A stretch of 64,000 nt of DNA from Pseudomonadota bacterium (lineage in GTDB: Bacteria; Pseudomonadota; Gammaproteobacteria; Burkholderiales; Rhodocyclaceae). The stretch spans positions 62,001 through 126,000 of the forward strand of contig JAFEDH010000002.1 in the NCBI GenBank assembly GCA_018241695.1. Direction: 5' to 3'. The notes under the pieces were generated by a model. It saw nothing but the letters and a program-made list of their open reading frames with translations. It ran no database searches and was not told the DNA's origin. The translations under genes and the position numbers were made by a program. Shown here piece by piece: positions 10,213 through 18,899 of this stretch (position 1 is its first letter; every line of letters begins with the position of its first letter).

Positions 10213-11433
10213 ATGAAAACGACGCTTGTTGCCACGGCGGATCAGACCGGATTGCCGGTCGAGGATGCCTTGAATGCCACCACCTACCCGGTGATCGCTG
10301 CGATCAGCTTTGCGCATCTGTTGAATGACATGATGCAGTCAGTGCTTCTGTCCATCTATCCGATGCTGAAACTCGGTCTGGACCTGACTTTTGGTCAGAT
10401 TGGCCTGATCACGCTGGTTTACCAGCTCACTGCTTCGTTGCTGCAGCCCCTGATCGGTCTTTATACCGATCATCGACCCAAACCATATTCATTACCTGTC
10501 GGCATGGGATTTACACTCGTTGGCCTGCTGTCGTTGTCACAAGCCGGCAGTTTTGAGGGCGTCCTGATCTCGGCCATGCTCATTGGTATGGGCTCCTCGG
10601 TCTTTCATCCGGAATCCTCGCGTGTCGCCCGTATGGCGGCAGGCAGCCAGCCCGGGCTTTCACAGTCGATCTTCCAGATCGGCGGCAACCTCGGCTCTGC
10701 GATTGGTCCGTTGCTTGCGGCGCTGATTGTCGTACCCCACGGTCAGCAGAGTGCGGCCTGGTTTTCAATGTTTGCACTGATTGGCGTTGTAGTTCTCTGC
10801 TTCGTCGGACGCTGGTCGAGCCATCATGTCGCCAATTTTCGCAAACGCATGAGAGCGCATGCCGACAATGGGCTGACCCGTCGTCAGATCGGATGGTCAC
10901 TCGCCATCCTTGGCCTGTTGATCTTCTCCAAGTTCTTCTACATGGCCAGCTTGACCAGTTACTACACGTTCTACCTGATGGATAAATTCGGCCTGACGCT
11001 GCCGCATGCCCAGATATACCTGTTCGTTTTTCTGTTTGCCGTAGCGGCTGGCACGGTGGCAGGTGGGCCGATCGGTGATCGCATCGGCCGTAAGCGCGTG
11101 ATCTGGGGATCCATTCTCGGTGTCGCACCCTTTACGATACTGCTGCCTCACGTCGGCCTGTTCTGGACGGGTGTGCTTTCGGTGGTCATTGGCGTCATTC
11201 TGGCCTCGGCTTTCTCGGCCATTCTGGTTTATGCCCAAGAGTTGCTGCCTGGGAAGGTGGGTGCAATTTCAGGCTTGTTTTTCGGATTCGCTTTCGGCAT
11301 GGGGGGCATCGGGGCAGCCTTGCTCGGACATCTTGCTGATGTAACAAGCATAACGACGGTCTATCAGGTTTGCGCTTATTTGCCGCTGATAGGGTTCATG
11401 ACCGCATTTTTGCCGGCCCTGGAGAAATCCTAG
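10213..11433 (+). CDS. fsr: MFS exporter, fosmidomycin-resistance protein (Fsr) family
   Basis: Inner-membrane major facilitator of 406 residues, the same length as E. coli Fsr, with about 12 hydrophobic segments. Family marks are FAHLLNDMMQSVLLSIYPML near the N-terminus, QLTASLLQPLIGLYTDHRP, GMGSSVFHPESSRVAR and GGNLGSAIGPLLAA. Family members export fosmidomycin and related compounds; the physiological substrate here is unknown. It is a single gene with its own probable promoter, convergent with the SDR gene at 11471. No strong ribosome binding site is visible. Confidence 0.88.
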   Translation: MKTTLVATADQTGLPVEDALNATTYPVIAAISFAHLLNDMMQSVLLSIYPMLKLGLDLTFGQIGLITLVYQLTASLLQPLIGLYTDHRPKPYSLPVGMGFTLVGLLSLSQAGSFEGVLISAMLIGMGSSVFHPESSRVARMAAGSQPGLSQSIFQIGGNLGSAIGPLLAALIVVPHGQQSAAWFSMFALIGVVVLCFVGRWSSHHVANFRKRMRAHADNGLTRRQIGWSLAILGLLIFSKFFYMASLTSYYTFYLMDKFGLTLPHAQIYLFVFLFAVAAGTVAGGPIGDRIGRKRVIWGSILGVAPFTILLPHVGLFWTGVLSVVIGVILASAFSAILVYAQELLPGKVGAISGLFFGFAFGMGGIGAALLGHLADVTSITTVYQVCAYLPLIGFMTAFLPALEKS

Positions 11434-11470
11434 ACGCAGCTTTGTCTTTCGGCCTCGAATCCGATTGCGT

Positions 11471-12241
11471 TTAGCGGCAGACGCTGGCGCCGTCCACCAG
11501 CATGGCTTCGCCGGAAACGAAGGAGGCCGCATCGGAGCAGAGCCAAACGGCGGCGGCTGCAACTTCTTCCGGCCGTCCCATGCGCCCGAAGGGGACGGAG
11601 GCCAGCATCGGCTCCTCGAGATCGGGGCGCATGGCAAGCGTGCCCTGCATCATCGGGGTATCGGTCACTCCCGGGCAGATGGCATTGATGCGGATGTTCT
11701 GCCGCGCGTATTCCCTGGCCGCTACCTTCCCCAGCCCCAGCACGCCGTGTTTGGCGGCCGTGTAATGGGGAAGATAGGGTGCGGGGATCATGCCGGCTCC
11801 GGAGGAAGTATTCACGATGGCCCCGCCGCCGGCACCGATCATGTGGCGGATTTCGTGCTTCATGCAGAGGAAAACCGCGGTGAGATTGATGGTGATCACC
11901 CGGTTCCATTCGTCGAGGGACATCTCGTGGAAAGGCCCCGGGGTACCCGAAATGCCTGCATTGTTGAAGGCGCAATGGAGCCCGCCGAAACGTTGGATGA
12001 CGTTGTGAATCATGGCCTCGATTTCGGCTTCCCGGGCCACATCAACCTGGAAAAATTCCGCCTCGCCACCGGCGCTGTGAATCCGCTCCACCGTATTCCG
12101 CCCGATCTCCGCATTGATATCCACCACCGCCACCCGTGCGCCACCGCGGGCAAACAGTTCGGCGGCAGCCCGGCCGATCCCTCCGCCAGCACCGGTGACC
12201 AGGGCCACCTTGTCAGCGAAGTCCTGTGCTATCCGGGCCAT
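11471..12241 (-). CDS. SDR-family NAD(P)-dependent oxidoreductase (SDR 1 of the accessory locus)
   Basis: Classical short-chain dehydrogenase of 256 residues. It has TGAGGGIG at 16-23, NNAG at 93-96, and catalytic S147, Y160 and K164 (PHYTAAKHG). Asp41 after the second strand (AVVDIN) favours NAD over NADP. It is probably an alcohol or keto oxidoreductase; the substrate is unknown. An upstream GAGGAA about 9 bases before the ATG supports the start. It is last in the leftward arm, 4 bases after the sulfotransferase gene, so the two are probably co-transcribed. Confidence 0.9.
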   Translation of the reverse strand: MARIAQDFADKVALVTGAGGGIGRAAAELFARGGARVAVVDINAEIGRNTVERIHSAGGEAEFFQVDVAREAEIEAMIHNVIQRFGGLHCAFNNAGISGTPGPFHEMSLDEWNRVITINLTAVFLCMKHEIRHMIGAGGGAIVNTSSGAGMIPAPYLPHYTAAKHGVLGLGKVAAREYARQNIRINAICPGVTDTPMMQGTLAMRPDLEEPMLASVPFGRMGRPEEVAAAAVWLCSDAASFVSGEAMLVDGASVCR

Positions 12242-12245
12242 GGAA

Positions 12246-13502
12246 TCATTCCTCGATTCTTACCGGAAACCGGTCGAAATAGAACTGATAGCGTTTGCGG
12301 ATTTCCACGGGATCGATACCGAAATCACGCTTGAGGTGGTAGATCACGCGGCCTTCCTTGCCCCGGGGGTGGTCCTTGCCATATTGCACCAGTTCGGCGC
12401 GTGCGGCCGGAGTAAGTTCCAGTCCCGCCTTGGCATAAATGGTGGCTACCGTACCCATTTCGTCCGCCATGAACTGATGAAAATAGGAGTCGTGGCTGGC
12501 ACTGGCAGGAATCACTTCCCGGTCCCGCACACATGCCCGGATCAGATGCTCGACCCGATCGATCCAGTAGCGGGCCAGGGCATCGGGAAAGATTTTCTTC
12601 ATGTTCATGCGCTGGCCGTAGGCGATCATGGTGACCGATGACTGTACGACCGAGACCGGGTCGCGGTGGGTGATGACGACCGTGGCATCGGGGAATACCT
12701 TACGCAGGACGGGAAGTTGTTCCATGTGCTGCGGGCATTTCAGCACCCAGCGTTTCTGCGGGCCACCGCGCCGCCACTGGATCAGCTTGAGCACGTCCTT
12801 CATGTATTCGTAATGCGGGGTCTGATCGTGGCTGTAGTAGTCATCGCGCCATCGCGGCGAGAAAGCCAGCCATTCGAAATTGTAGGATGCGAAGTCCGGC
12901 CCCATGAGTTCGAGTTCCTCATGAATATGATCGGGCTCCATCGGATGCATGGCGGCGATCAGGGGGGCGACGGCCTGCAGTTGTTCCCAGGCATCTGCAC
13001 AGCGCTGGTAGCGGGGATCGGTGCCATCGGGCAGCAGGCTTTCACCTGGCATCGGCAGTGGCTCGTACGATTCCCACAGGGGCAGGGAGTGGAAGCGGCT
13101 GTCGGCGGCGATCAGGTTCACCAGGTGAGTGGTACCGGAACGGGGCAGGCCGGCGACGATGATGGGGCGTTCGATCTTCTGTTCGCGGATTTCCGGATGA
13201 CGCTTGAATGTGTCCTGGATCAGCAGGCGATTGCTGGCATAGCGTGTCAGATAGCCGCGCAGGGTCATGCGGTTGAGGCCGGTGACATTGGCGTCGCCGC
13301 CCCATTCGTCACAGAGCAGGCCCAGGCGAAGCGTGAAATCTTCTGTGCCGAAATCGGTAAGGCCGGTGCGTTGTCGCGCCTCTTCCAGCACGGATTCCAC
13401 GCTCAGTTCGGTATGCACCGATTCGCCCCAGTTGACGGCGGCCTGCTGGGCTTCGGTGAGGACAGGATGGATCAGATCATCGATGTGGATTTCGTTCGAC
13501 AT
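12246..13502 (-). CDS. PAPS-dependent sulfotransferase family protein
   Basis: 418 residues. The 5'-phosphosulfate loop LPRSGTTHLVNL lies at about 119-130 and the 3'-phosphate site ITHRDPVSVVQS at about 277-288. These are the two PAPS-binding motifs of the Sulfotransfer_3 family, which transfer a sulfuryl group from PAPS to a hydroxyl. The acceptor is unknown. Location between SDR genes and in the same leftward transcription unit as an alkylsulfatase-like protein suggests sulfation of a catabolic intermediate (inference). No clear ribosome binding site precedes the ATG at 13502. Confidence 0.88.
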   Translation of the reverse strand: MSNEIHIDDLIHPVLTEAQQAAVNWGESVHTELSVESVLEEARQRTGLTDFGTEDFTLRLGLLCDEWGGDANVTGLNRMTLRGYLTRYASNRLLIQDTFKRHPEIREQKIERPIIVAGLPRSGTTHLVNLIAADSRFHSLPLWESYEPLPMPGESLLPDGTDPRYQRCADAWEQLQAVAPLIAAMHPMEPDHIHEELELMGPDFASYNFEWLAFSPRWRDDYYSHDQTPHYEYMKDVLKLIQWRRGGPQKRWVLKCPQHMEQLPVLRKVFPDATVVITHRDPVSVVQSSVTMIAYGQRMNMKKIFPDALARYWIDRVEHLIRACVRDREVIPASASHDSYFHQFMADEMGTVATIYAKAGLELTPAARAELVQYGKDHPRGKEGRVIYHLKRDFGIDPVEIRKRYQFYFDRFPVRIEE

Positions 13503-13547
13503 GGCAGAAGCTTCGCGGGATATGTTCTTGTGGAAGGAGGGGGGGGT

Positions 13548-14267
13548 TTACCTGTTGGCCATTGGCAGCAGGGCCAGGGTATCTGCCGAAACCGGGGTGG
13601 TCAGCATGGCGGTGATGGCATCTTCAAGTATGGCCACGAACAGGGCGGTATCGTTGCTGGGGCCGGATTGTTCGGACATCTGCACGATGCGGCTATGGTC
13701 GGCCAGTCCGTGGAACAGCATGATGGAGCTCAGGGTCAGCCGCTGTTCCTGAACGGGTGGGGGCAGCCCGGCGCCGGACAGGCACTGGCCGAATGTTTCC
13801 ACCATGCGGGTGGCCTGGGGGGGGCGCAGCGTGGAGGGGCCGAGATGCTGGTAATACATGGCATGCAGGGCCAGCAACTGGGCGTTGATGCGGATGTACT
13901 CCGGGCCGCCATTGGTGTCCCGGAGTTTTTCGGCGACCGGGGTTACATAGGCGTGCACCGCATCGCGCAGCGTGACCGGTCCGGTACGTTCGATTTCGTC
14001 GAGGATGGCATTGCGACGGGCGGCAATACCGGGTGTGTGCTTGTCGAGGATCGCCTGCAGCAGGCCGTCCTTGTTGCCGAAATGATATTGGCAGGCTGCC
14101 GCATTGCGCTGATCGGCGGCCTGGCCGATTTCGTTGAGCGTGGTGCCATCCACACCCTGTGTGGCGAAAAGGCGTTCGGCCACCGCGAGCAGTTTCGCCC
14201 GGGTGGCGATGCTGCGGGCAGTGACACGGTTGCCGCTGTCCTGTGCCAGTGCGCTGGTCATGGTCAT
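13548..14267 (-). CDS. TetR-family transcriptional regulator
   Basis: 239 residues. The N-terminal helix-turn-helix domain lies at about 17-65 (ATRAKLLAVAERLFATQG, LNEIGQAADQRNAAACQYHFGNKDGLLQAI). The ligand-binding C-terminal domain has no recognisable ligand signature. Its start overlaps the upstream SDR stop (ATGA at 14264-14267), so it is translated with the leftward arm. It probably represses this locus through sites in the divergent intergenic region; the perfect palindrome at 16393 is a candidate operator. Confidence 0.92.
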   Translation of the reverse strand: MTMTSALAQDSGNRVTARSIATRAKLLAVAERLFATQGVDGTTLNEIGQAADQRNAAACQYHFGNKDGLLQAILDKHTPGIAARRNAILDEIERTGPVTLRDAVHAYVTPVAEKLRDTNGGPEYIRINAQLLALHAMYYQHLGPSTLRPPQATRMVETFGQCLSGAGLPPPVQEQRLTLSSIMLFHGLADHSRIVQMSEQSGPSNDTALFVAILEDAITAMLTTPVSADTLALLPMANR

Positions 14268-15019
14268 CCCACCACGGTATATCCACCATCCACCGCCAGG
14301 GTCTGTCCGTTGATGAAGGCGGCGGAATCGCTGGTGAGAAACAGCACTGCCGCAGCGATTTCGGTGGGAGTGCCCATGCGCCCGGCGGGGGTGCGGGCCA
14401 GCACCGGCTCCACCATGGATGGTGTGGATTCAAAATACTTCATCATGTTGCTGCGGATGAAACCGGGCGCCACGGCATTGCAGCGGATGCCATCCGCTGC
14501 CCAGGCAATCGCCAGGGTTTTGGCCAGTTCCACGATGCCGGCCTTGGCTGCACCATAGCCGGGGGTGTACACCCCGCCAAAAAATGCCGTCATGGATGCG
14601 ATGCCAATGACGCTGGCGCCGCCCGGCAGCTTGCTTTGCGCCAGCTTTTCACGACAACCATGGGCCAGTCGATAGGCCGCAAGGAGATTGACCTGTACCG
14701 ACTTGGCAAATACCTCGGGCCGGTATTCGTCTTCGACCATGAAGTTGGTTCCGGCATTGTTCACCAGGATATCCAGGCGCGGCAGGCTTTCGGCCAGGGC
14801 ATCGATTCGTGCATTGTCGGTCAGCTGGAGCGGGCGGTAGTGATAGCCCGTCAGGTCATCGTCGTAATCAGTGGCGGCCGGTCGGGTGCCGGTGATCGTA
14901 ACTTCCGCACCGGCGGCACGATAGGCGGCGGCGATGCCGGCACCGATACCGTGGCTGCCCCCTGTGACGAGAACATGGGCACCACGATAGTCATATTGGA
15001 CGGTGGACCAGGTACTCAT
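14264..15019 (-). CDS. SDR-family oxidoreductase (SDR 2 of the accessory locus)
   Basis: Short-chain dehydrogenase of 251 residues with TGGSHGIG at 19-26, NNAG at 87-90 and catalytic S142, Y155 and K159. The residue after the second strand (ITGTRP) lacks the Asp typical of NAD users, so NADP is likely. AAGGAA lies 6 bases before the start. The start overlaps the MBL gene stop and the stop overlaps the TetR gene, so these three genes form one tightly coupled unit. The substrate is unknown. Confidence 0.9.
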   Translation of the reverse strand: MSTWSTVQYDYRGAHVLVTGGSHGIGAGIAAAYRAAGAEVTITGTRPAATDYDDDLTGYHYRPLQLTDNARIDALAESLPRLDILVNNAGTNFMVEDEYRPEVFAKSVQVNLLAAYRLAHGCREKLAQSKLPGGASVIGIASMTAFFGGVYTPGYGAAKAGIVELAKTLAIAWAADGIRCNAVAPGFIRSNMMKYFESTPSMVEPVLARTPAGRMGTPTEIAAAVLFLTSDSAAFINGQTLAVDGGYTVVG

Positions 15020-16287
15020 TGGATTTCCTTCAGGGTGGTTTCCATTTTCTCGATGCAGTGCTTGAGCCAGCCGGTTTCCCAGAAGTTGGTCGCCCCGGAA
15101 CGCTCCAGGATAGCGCGATGGGCATCGATACCCAGTTGCAGCGCGGCACGGTGACGGGTGTCGTGGCGCAGTGCGGCCTCGGCCAGGAGATTGGCGCCTT
15201 CCATGTCGCCACGGCCGAGTTTGGCACGGCCTTCGGCCACGACCGCATCGGTACCTGCCAGCTTCACCAGATCGGCAAAGATGTCACGCGGCCGGGTGGG
15301 ATAGAGCTCACTCGTGGCCTCGGCACGGAACCAGCCCATGTAGCTTTCCCAGATCGTGCGTACGGCCCAGCTCACCTTGCCATAACCCTGGCCGACGTAC
15401 AGTTCATCGGGCAGTTGCACTTCCCGCATCAGCGCGAAGATGCTCTTGCCTTCGTTGAGCCCTTTGAGGGTGGTGCGATGGATATGGTCCACGGCGTCGT
15501 GCAGGCGCTGCAGGCAGGAACGGATCAGTTCCTTGCCGACGATGGGTTCGAAATGGCCGGTGATGAGGATTTCCGGCTCCAGCGCCTGGACTCGGCGCAC
15601 GGAGGCCAGATAGGGTTCGAACCAGCGATATTTGTCGCCGCGCAGGGTGTTGAAGTTGGGAAAGTGGGGAAAGAGCGGACCAAATACATTGCCGGAGAAG
15701 CAGATCCTGTCCTCGGGCAGCCAGATCACGCAACTGTCGACAGTTTCTCCGCCCGGCGTGGAATACATCTCGAAGCGCCGGCCACCGACTTCCAGTACGT
15801 GACTGTCATCGAAGCTGATATCGGCGGTGGGGACATCCTGCACATGGACCGGCCGCCGTTGCGCATCGGTTGCGGTCATCTGCGATGTGGAGGATTTGAA
15901 CCAGATGCTGGCCTGGGCGACGTGGGCCGATTGCCGGCGGCGATCATCCTCCTGGCATGCGGGCAGATTTTTCTGCGCGATCAGCTTTGTTTGCGGCTCA
16001 CGGAACAGGGCAACGCCGCCGACATGATCCACATGCCCCTGGGTGAGGAGGATATAGGGTGTCGGTCCGGGGCAGACAGCATCGAAAACCTTCTTGTGCA
16101 CCGGGGCCTCGAAACCCAGGCCGCAGTTGATGATGACGCGGCCGGCGTCCGTCAGCACCATGTAGGCATTCGACATGCCGTAGGACATGTAGATGTAGTC
16201 GTTGATCCGGACGGCTGAAGTCAGATCGGCCGGGCGGCAGGCAAAAAAATCGGGGCGTTGCTGGACGAGGGCTTTGACGGTATCCAT
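15016..16287 (-). CDS. MBL-fold protein with alkylsulfatase-type dimerisation domain, altered metal site
   Basis: 423 residues. The N-terminal metallo-beta-lactamase fold (about 20-270) is followed by the helical dimerisation region of alkylsulfatases (about 320-350: QGYGKVSWAVRTIWESYMGW). NTLRGD near 212 matches the TLRGA motif of that family. Family members hydrolyse sulfate esters using two zinc ions. The metal site is unusual here. The HxHxDH motif reads Q83-G-H85-V-D87-H88, so its first His is Gln. The position where an acidic ligand is expected reads S-G-N (198-200). It could be a one-metal enzyme, a lyase or a binding protein. First gene of the leftward arm, 216 bases from the divergent dehydrogenase start. 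Confidence 0.85.
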   Translation of the reverse strand: MDTVKALVQQRPDFFACRPADLTSAVRINDYIYMSYGMSNAYMVLTDAGRVIINCGLGFEAPVHKKVFDAVCPGPTPYILLTQGHVDHVGGVALFREPQTKLIAQKNLPACQEDDRRRQSAHVAQASIWFKSSTSQMTATDAQRRPVHVQDVPTADISFDDSHVLEVGGRRFEMYSTPGGETVDSCVIWLPEDRICFSGNVFGPLFPHFPNFNTLRGDKYRWFEPYLASVRRVQALEPEILITGHFEPIVGKELIRSCLQRLHDAVDHIHRTTLKGLNEGKSIFALMREVQLPDELYVGQGYGKVSWAVRTIWESYMGWFRAEATSELYPTRPRDIFADLVKLAGTDAVVAEGRAKLGRGDMEGANLLAEAALRHDTRHRAALQLGIDAHRAILERSGATNFWETGWLKHCIEKMETTLKEIQ

Positions 16288-16503
16288 GGCTTTCTCGTGA
16301 AATGTGATGCAATCCGGGAAGATGTGCCAACACGGATTGTGAATCAGGTTGAGTGAACTGGTTTGATATCCATTCTTTGAAATCTATTTTTTAATGATAT
16401 CATTTTAAATTGAATATCGAGACCTGACCCGGCTTTTTTTGAAGGATGGCGGCGCACAATGGTGTCCGCGTCTTTTTTCCACATTTTCTGGAGGATCCTG
16501 CCA
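16288..16503. promoter_or_regulatory. Divergent promoter region of the accessory locus
   Basis: 216 bases between the MBL gene (leftward) and the dehydrogenase gene (rightward), with a strongly AT-rich core at 16360-16420 in an otherwise GC-rich window. It holds TTGAAA at 16377-16382, a 12-base palindrome at 16393-16404 and a related gatatc-containing site near 16363-16375. Exact -10 boxes are not clear on either strand. GGAGGA at 16490-16495 is the ribosome binding site of the rightward arm. Confidence 0.6.
16393..16404. promoter_or_regulatory. Perfect 12-base palindrome, candidate operator
   Basis: aatgatatcatt is identical to its reverse complement. It sits in the AT-rich divergent region, 11 bases after a TTGAAA hexamer. 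A similar core (tttgatatccatt) occurs about 30 bases to the left. Two related symmetrical sites between divergent arms fit a TetR-type operator pair; binding by the TetR protein at 13548 is inference. Confidence 0.5.
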
Positions 16504-17550
16504 ATGACCGCCATTCAAACACCGACCCGGCGCACCCTGTTCGTGCGTGGCCCGGGGAATCTGATCCTGGAATCCCGCCCCGTGCCGGTGCCCGGCGTAA
16601 ATGATGTCGTGGTGCGCGTGGAGGCCTGTGGCATCTGCGGCAGCGACCTGAATTACGCGGCGGCTGGCGGGATGCCGACCGCACCGGGGGAACCCATGGC
16701 CCTGGGGCATGAATTCGCGGGGCGTGTGGAAGCGATGGGTGCGAATGTGGCGGGTGTCACCCTGGGCATGCGCGTGATCGTGAACCCGGACGACAACCTG
16801 ATCGGCGCGGGAGCTGACGAGGGTGGATTTTCCGATCGAATCCTGGTTCGCAATGCGCGCGTCGGAGGCAATCTGCTGCGACTGCCCGATCATTTGCCAC
16901 CGGAACGTGGTGCCCTGGTGGAGCCCCTTTCGGTCGGCCTGCATGGTGTCAACCGGGCGCGTGTCGGGCCCGGCAGCAAGGTCGTGGTTTTCGGCGCCGG
17001 CATGATCGGGATGGGAGCCGTGATCGGGCTCAAGAACCGGGGTATCGAAGACATCGCTGTGGTCGACCTGAATGACGAGCGGCTGGAACTGGCGCGTCAT
17101 TTCGGTGCGAAAGCCACCATCAATCCCGGTCGGGGCGAGGATCTGGAAACTGTGCTCAGCACCGCCCACGGACGCACCACCCGTTACGGCTGGTCGGTTG
17201 TGGATACTGATGCCTTTATCGATACCGCAGGCGCTCCCGTTCTGCTCGACCGGGCGCTGGCGATCTGCAAGGGAGGCGCGCGGGTGGTCGTCATCGCCCT
17301 GCATCACAAGCCTTACACGCTTGATCTGGTGAATGTGATGGCGAAGGAAATCGAGATTCTCGGCTCGTGCACCTATCCGCAAGATGAGTTTGCCGAAGTG
17401 CTTGAAATGCTGGCCAGCGGTGTTCCCGATCCTTCCCCGCTGATTACCCATCGCTTTGGCTTCAATCAGATCATGGAAGCGTTCGCGGCGGCGAAGGACC
17501 CGCGGCTGGCGCTGAAGGTGATGGTGAATTTCGAGGAAGCGACGGCATGA
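16504..17550 (+). CDS. Zinc-type alcohol dehydrogenase family protein
   Basis: Medium-chain dehydrogenase of 348 residues. The catalytic zinc site is visible: C42 in ACGICGSD, H69-E70 in LGHEFAG and Glu in VEPLSVGLHG. The Rossmann motif GAGMIGMG marks the NAD(P) domain. The four cysteines of the structural zinc lobe, expected around residues 90-110, are absent (VIVNPDDNLIGAGADEGGF). ATG 16504 is chosen because GGAGGA lies 8 bases upstream; an upstream in-frame ATG at 16459 adds sequence unlike the family. First gene of the rightward arm, overlapping the next gene by ATGA. It probably oxidises a secondary alcohol; the substrate is unknown. Confidence 0.88.
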   Translation: MTAIQTPTRRTLFVRGPGNLILESRPVPVPGVNDVVVRVEACGICGSDLNYAAAGGMPTAPGEPMALGHEFAGRVEAMGANVAGVTLGMRVIVNPDDNLIGAGADEGGFSDRILVRNARVGGNLLRLPDHLPPERGALVEPLSVGLHGVNRARVGPGSKVVVFGAGMIGMGAVIGLKNRGIEDIAVVDLNDERLELARHFGAKATINPGRGEDLETVLSTAHGRTTRYGWSVVDTDAFIDTAGAPVLLDRALAICKGGARVVVIALHHKPYTLDLVNVMAKEIEILGSCTYPQDEFAEVLEMLASGVPDPSPLITHRFGFNQIMEAFAAAKDPRLALKVMVNFEEATA

Positions 17551-18416
17551 AGTTCTGGCAGATGCTCACCTGGATGGAGCCGGAGCAGATGATGGATATC
17601 GCCCGCTTCGCCGAGGAACTGGGTTTCAAGGGTGTGATGCTGGGGGATCATGGTGTCTATCCGCGTGATGTGAAAGCCGTCTATCCCTATTCCGCAGACG
17701 GCAAGCCCCCCATGAAGGCGGATGATTACTATCCGGACTGCTGGGTGAGCATCGCGGCCATGGCTGCCGTGACCCGCCGCATCAAGTTTTCCGTTTCGGT
17801 CTATGTGCTGCCGCTGCGCAATGTGTTCGAAGTGGCCCGTGCCACGGGCACGCTCGGGCTCCTGAGCGGAAACCGCCTGATCCTCGGCGCCGGCATCGGC
17901 TGGATGAAAGATGAATACGACATCTATGGCATCGATTTCCGCACCCGTGGCAAGCGGTTCGACGAAATGATCGATGCCTTGCGCCTGCTCTGGCAGGGCG
18001 GCATGGTGGAGTATCACGGCCAGCACATTGATTTTCCCGCGTTGCAGATATCCCCGGCGCCGCCGCAGCCGGTGCCCATTTATACCGGCGGCGCCAGCGC
18101 CCCGGCACTCGCCCGGGCCGCCACCAAGGCCGATGGCTGGATCGGTGCGGGCAACCTGCCCGATGAGGTACCGACCCTGATGGCGGAACTGCATCGCCTG
18201 CGCAAGGAGGCCGGCCGGGATCATCTGCCGTTCCGTACCGTGGCGGGACTCAAGTCGCCGCCTGACCGGGCGACCTTCCAGCGGCTGGAGGAAGCCGGCA
18301 TGACCGATGGCGTCAGCTATCCATTTTTCTATACCGTGGGCCAGCGTTCGTCGGTGGACGAAAAGAAACGTGCGATGGAAAAGTTCGCGCAAGACATCAT
18401 CCGTCACTGTTCATAA
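17547..18416 (+). CDS. Luciferase-like (LLM) flavin-dependent oxidoreductase
   Basis: 289 residues with a bacterial luciferase-like TIM-barrel pattern: MKFWQMLTWMEP start, ARFAEELGFKGVMLGDH, LSGNRLILGAGIGWMKDEY, RGKRFDEMIDALRLLW and PVPIYTGGASAPALARAA. These are typical of LLM proteins often named F420-dependent. F420 is uncommon in Betaproteobacteria, so FMN may be the real cofactor; the sequence does not decide. It overlaps the dehydrogenase gene by ATGA. It probably catalyses a monooxygenation or hydride transfer on the pathway intermediate. Confidence 0.85.
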   Translation: MKFWQMLTWMEPEQMMDIARFAEELGFKGVMLGDHGVYPRDVKAVYPYSADGKPPMKADDYYPDCWVSIAAMAAVTRRIKFSVSVYVLPLRNVFEVARATGTLGLLSGNRLILGAGIGWMKDEYDIYGIDFRTRGKRFDEMIDALRLLWQGGMVEYHGQHIDFPALQISPAPPQPVPIYTGGASAPALARAATKADGWIGAGNLPDEVPTLMAELHRLRKEAGRDHLPFRTVAGLKSPPDRATFQRLEEAGMTDGVSYPFFYTVGQRSSVDEKKRAMEKFAQDIIRHCS

Positions 18417-18425
18417 GGAAAATCC

Positions 18426-18887
18426 ATGGCTTTCACTACCGCCAATATCGGCCTGGCCCTCAATGCCAGCGCGGATGTTCGCACCGCCTATCAGGCGGTA
18501 TGGGACGGACTCTGGCAACAGCGTCATCTGCCACCCGCCCTGCTTGAACTGGCTCGTCTGCGGCTTGCCGCCCTGCATCAGGCTCCACGCGAAGCCGCTT
18601 TGCGTCCGGCCCTTGCAGAATCGACCGGGCTCGATGCTGCCAAGATCGAGTCCACGTTGTCCGGCAACTGGTACAAGGATGCGGCGTTCAGCGCCGGGGA
18701 GCGTGCGGTGCTGGCCTACACTGAGGTCTACGCCCAGGATCCTGAGGCCATCAGCGATGAACTGGCCGCCGATGTGCTGGCAAATTATGGAGAGCCCGGT
18801 CTGGTCTGCCTGACCGAAGCGCTGGGCTTTATCGACGGCCGGATCCGGCTTGCACTGATGTTCAGCCACCTCGGTGGCGCCCGCTGA
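18426..18887 (+). CDS. AhpD/carboxymuconolactone-decarboxylase-like protein lacking CxxC
   Basis: 153 residues, all-helical, with the AhpD-like core ALLELARLRLAALHQAPREAA (split here as ALLELARLRL and AALHQAPREAA). Aligned to the next gene, Ala53 and Glu56 stand where the paralogue has Cys65 and Cys68, so thiol redox chemistry is not possible at that site. It may be a decarboxylase-type or structural partner of the next protein. AAGGAAAATCC upstream gives a ribosome binding site. Genes are 9 and 12 bases from their neighbours, consistent with one operon. Confidence 0.8.
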   Translation: MAFTTANIGLALNASADVRTAYQAVWDGLWQQRHLPPALLELARLRLAALHQAPREAALRPALAESTGLDAAKIESTLSGNWYKDAAFSAGERAVLAYTEVYAQDPEAISDELAADVLANYGEPGLVCLTEALGFIDGRIRLALMFSHLGGAR

Positions 18888-18899
18888 GGAGATCAAGCG

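Noticed and set aside
12666..14558. Long plus-strand open frame of 630 codons
   Set aside because: Antisense to the sulfotransferase, TetR and SDR genes, which have clear family motifs. Long antisense frames are expected at this GC content.
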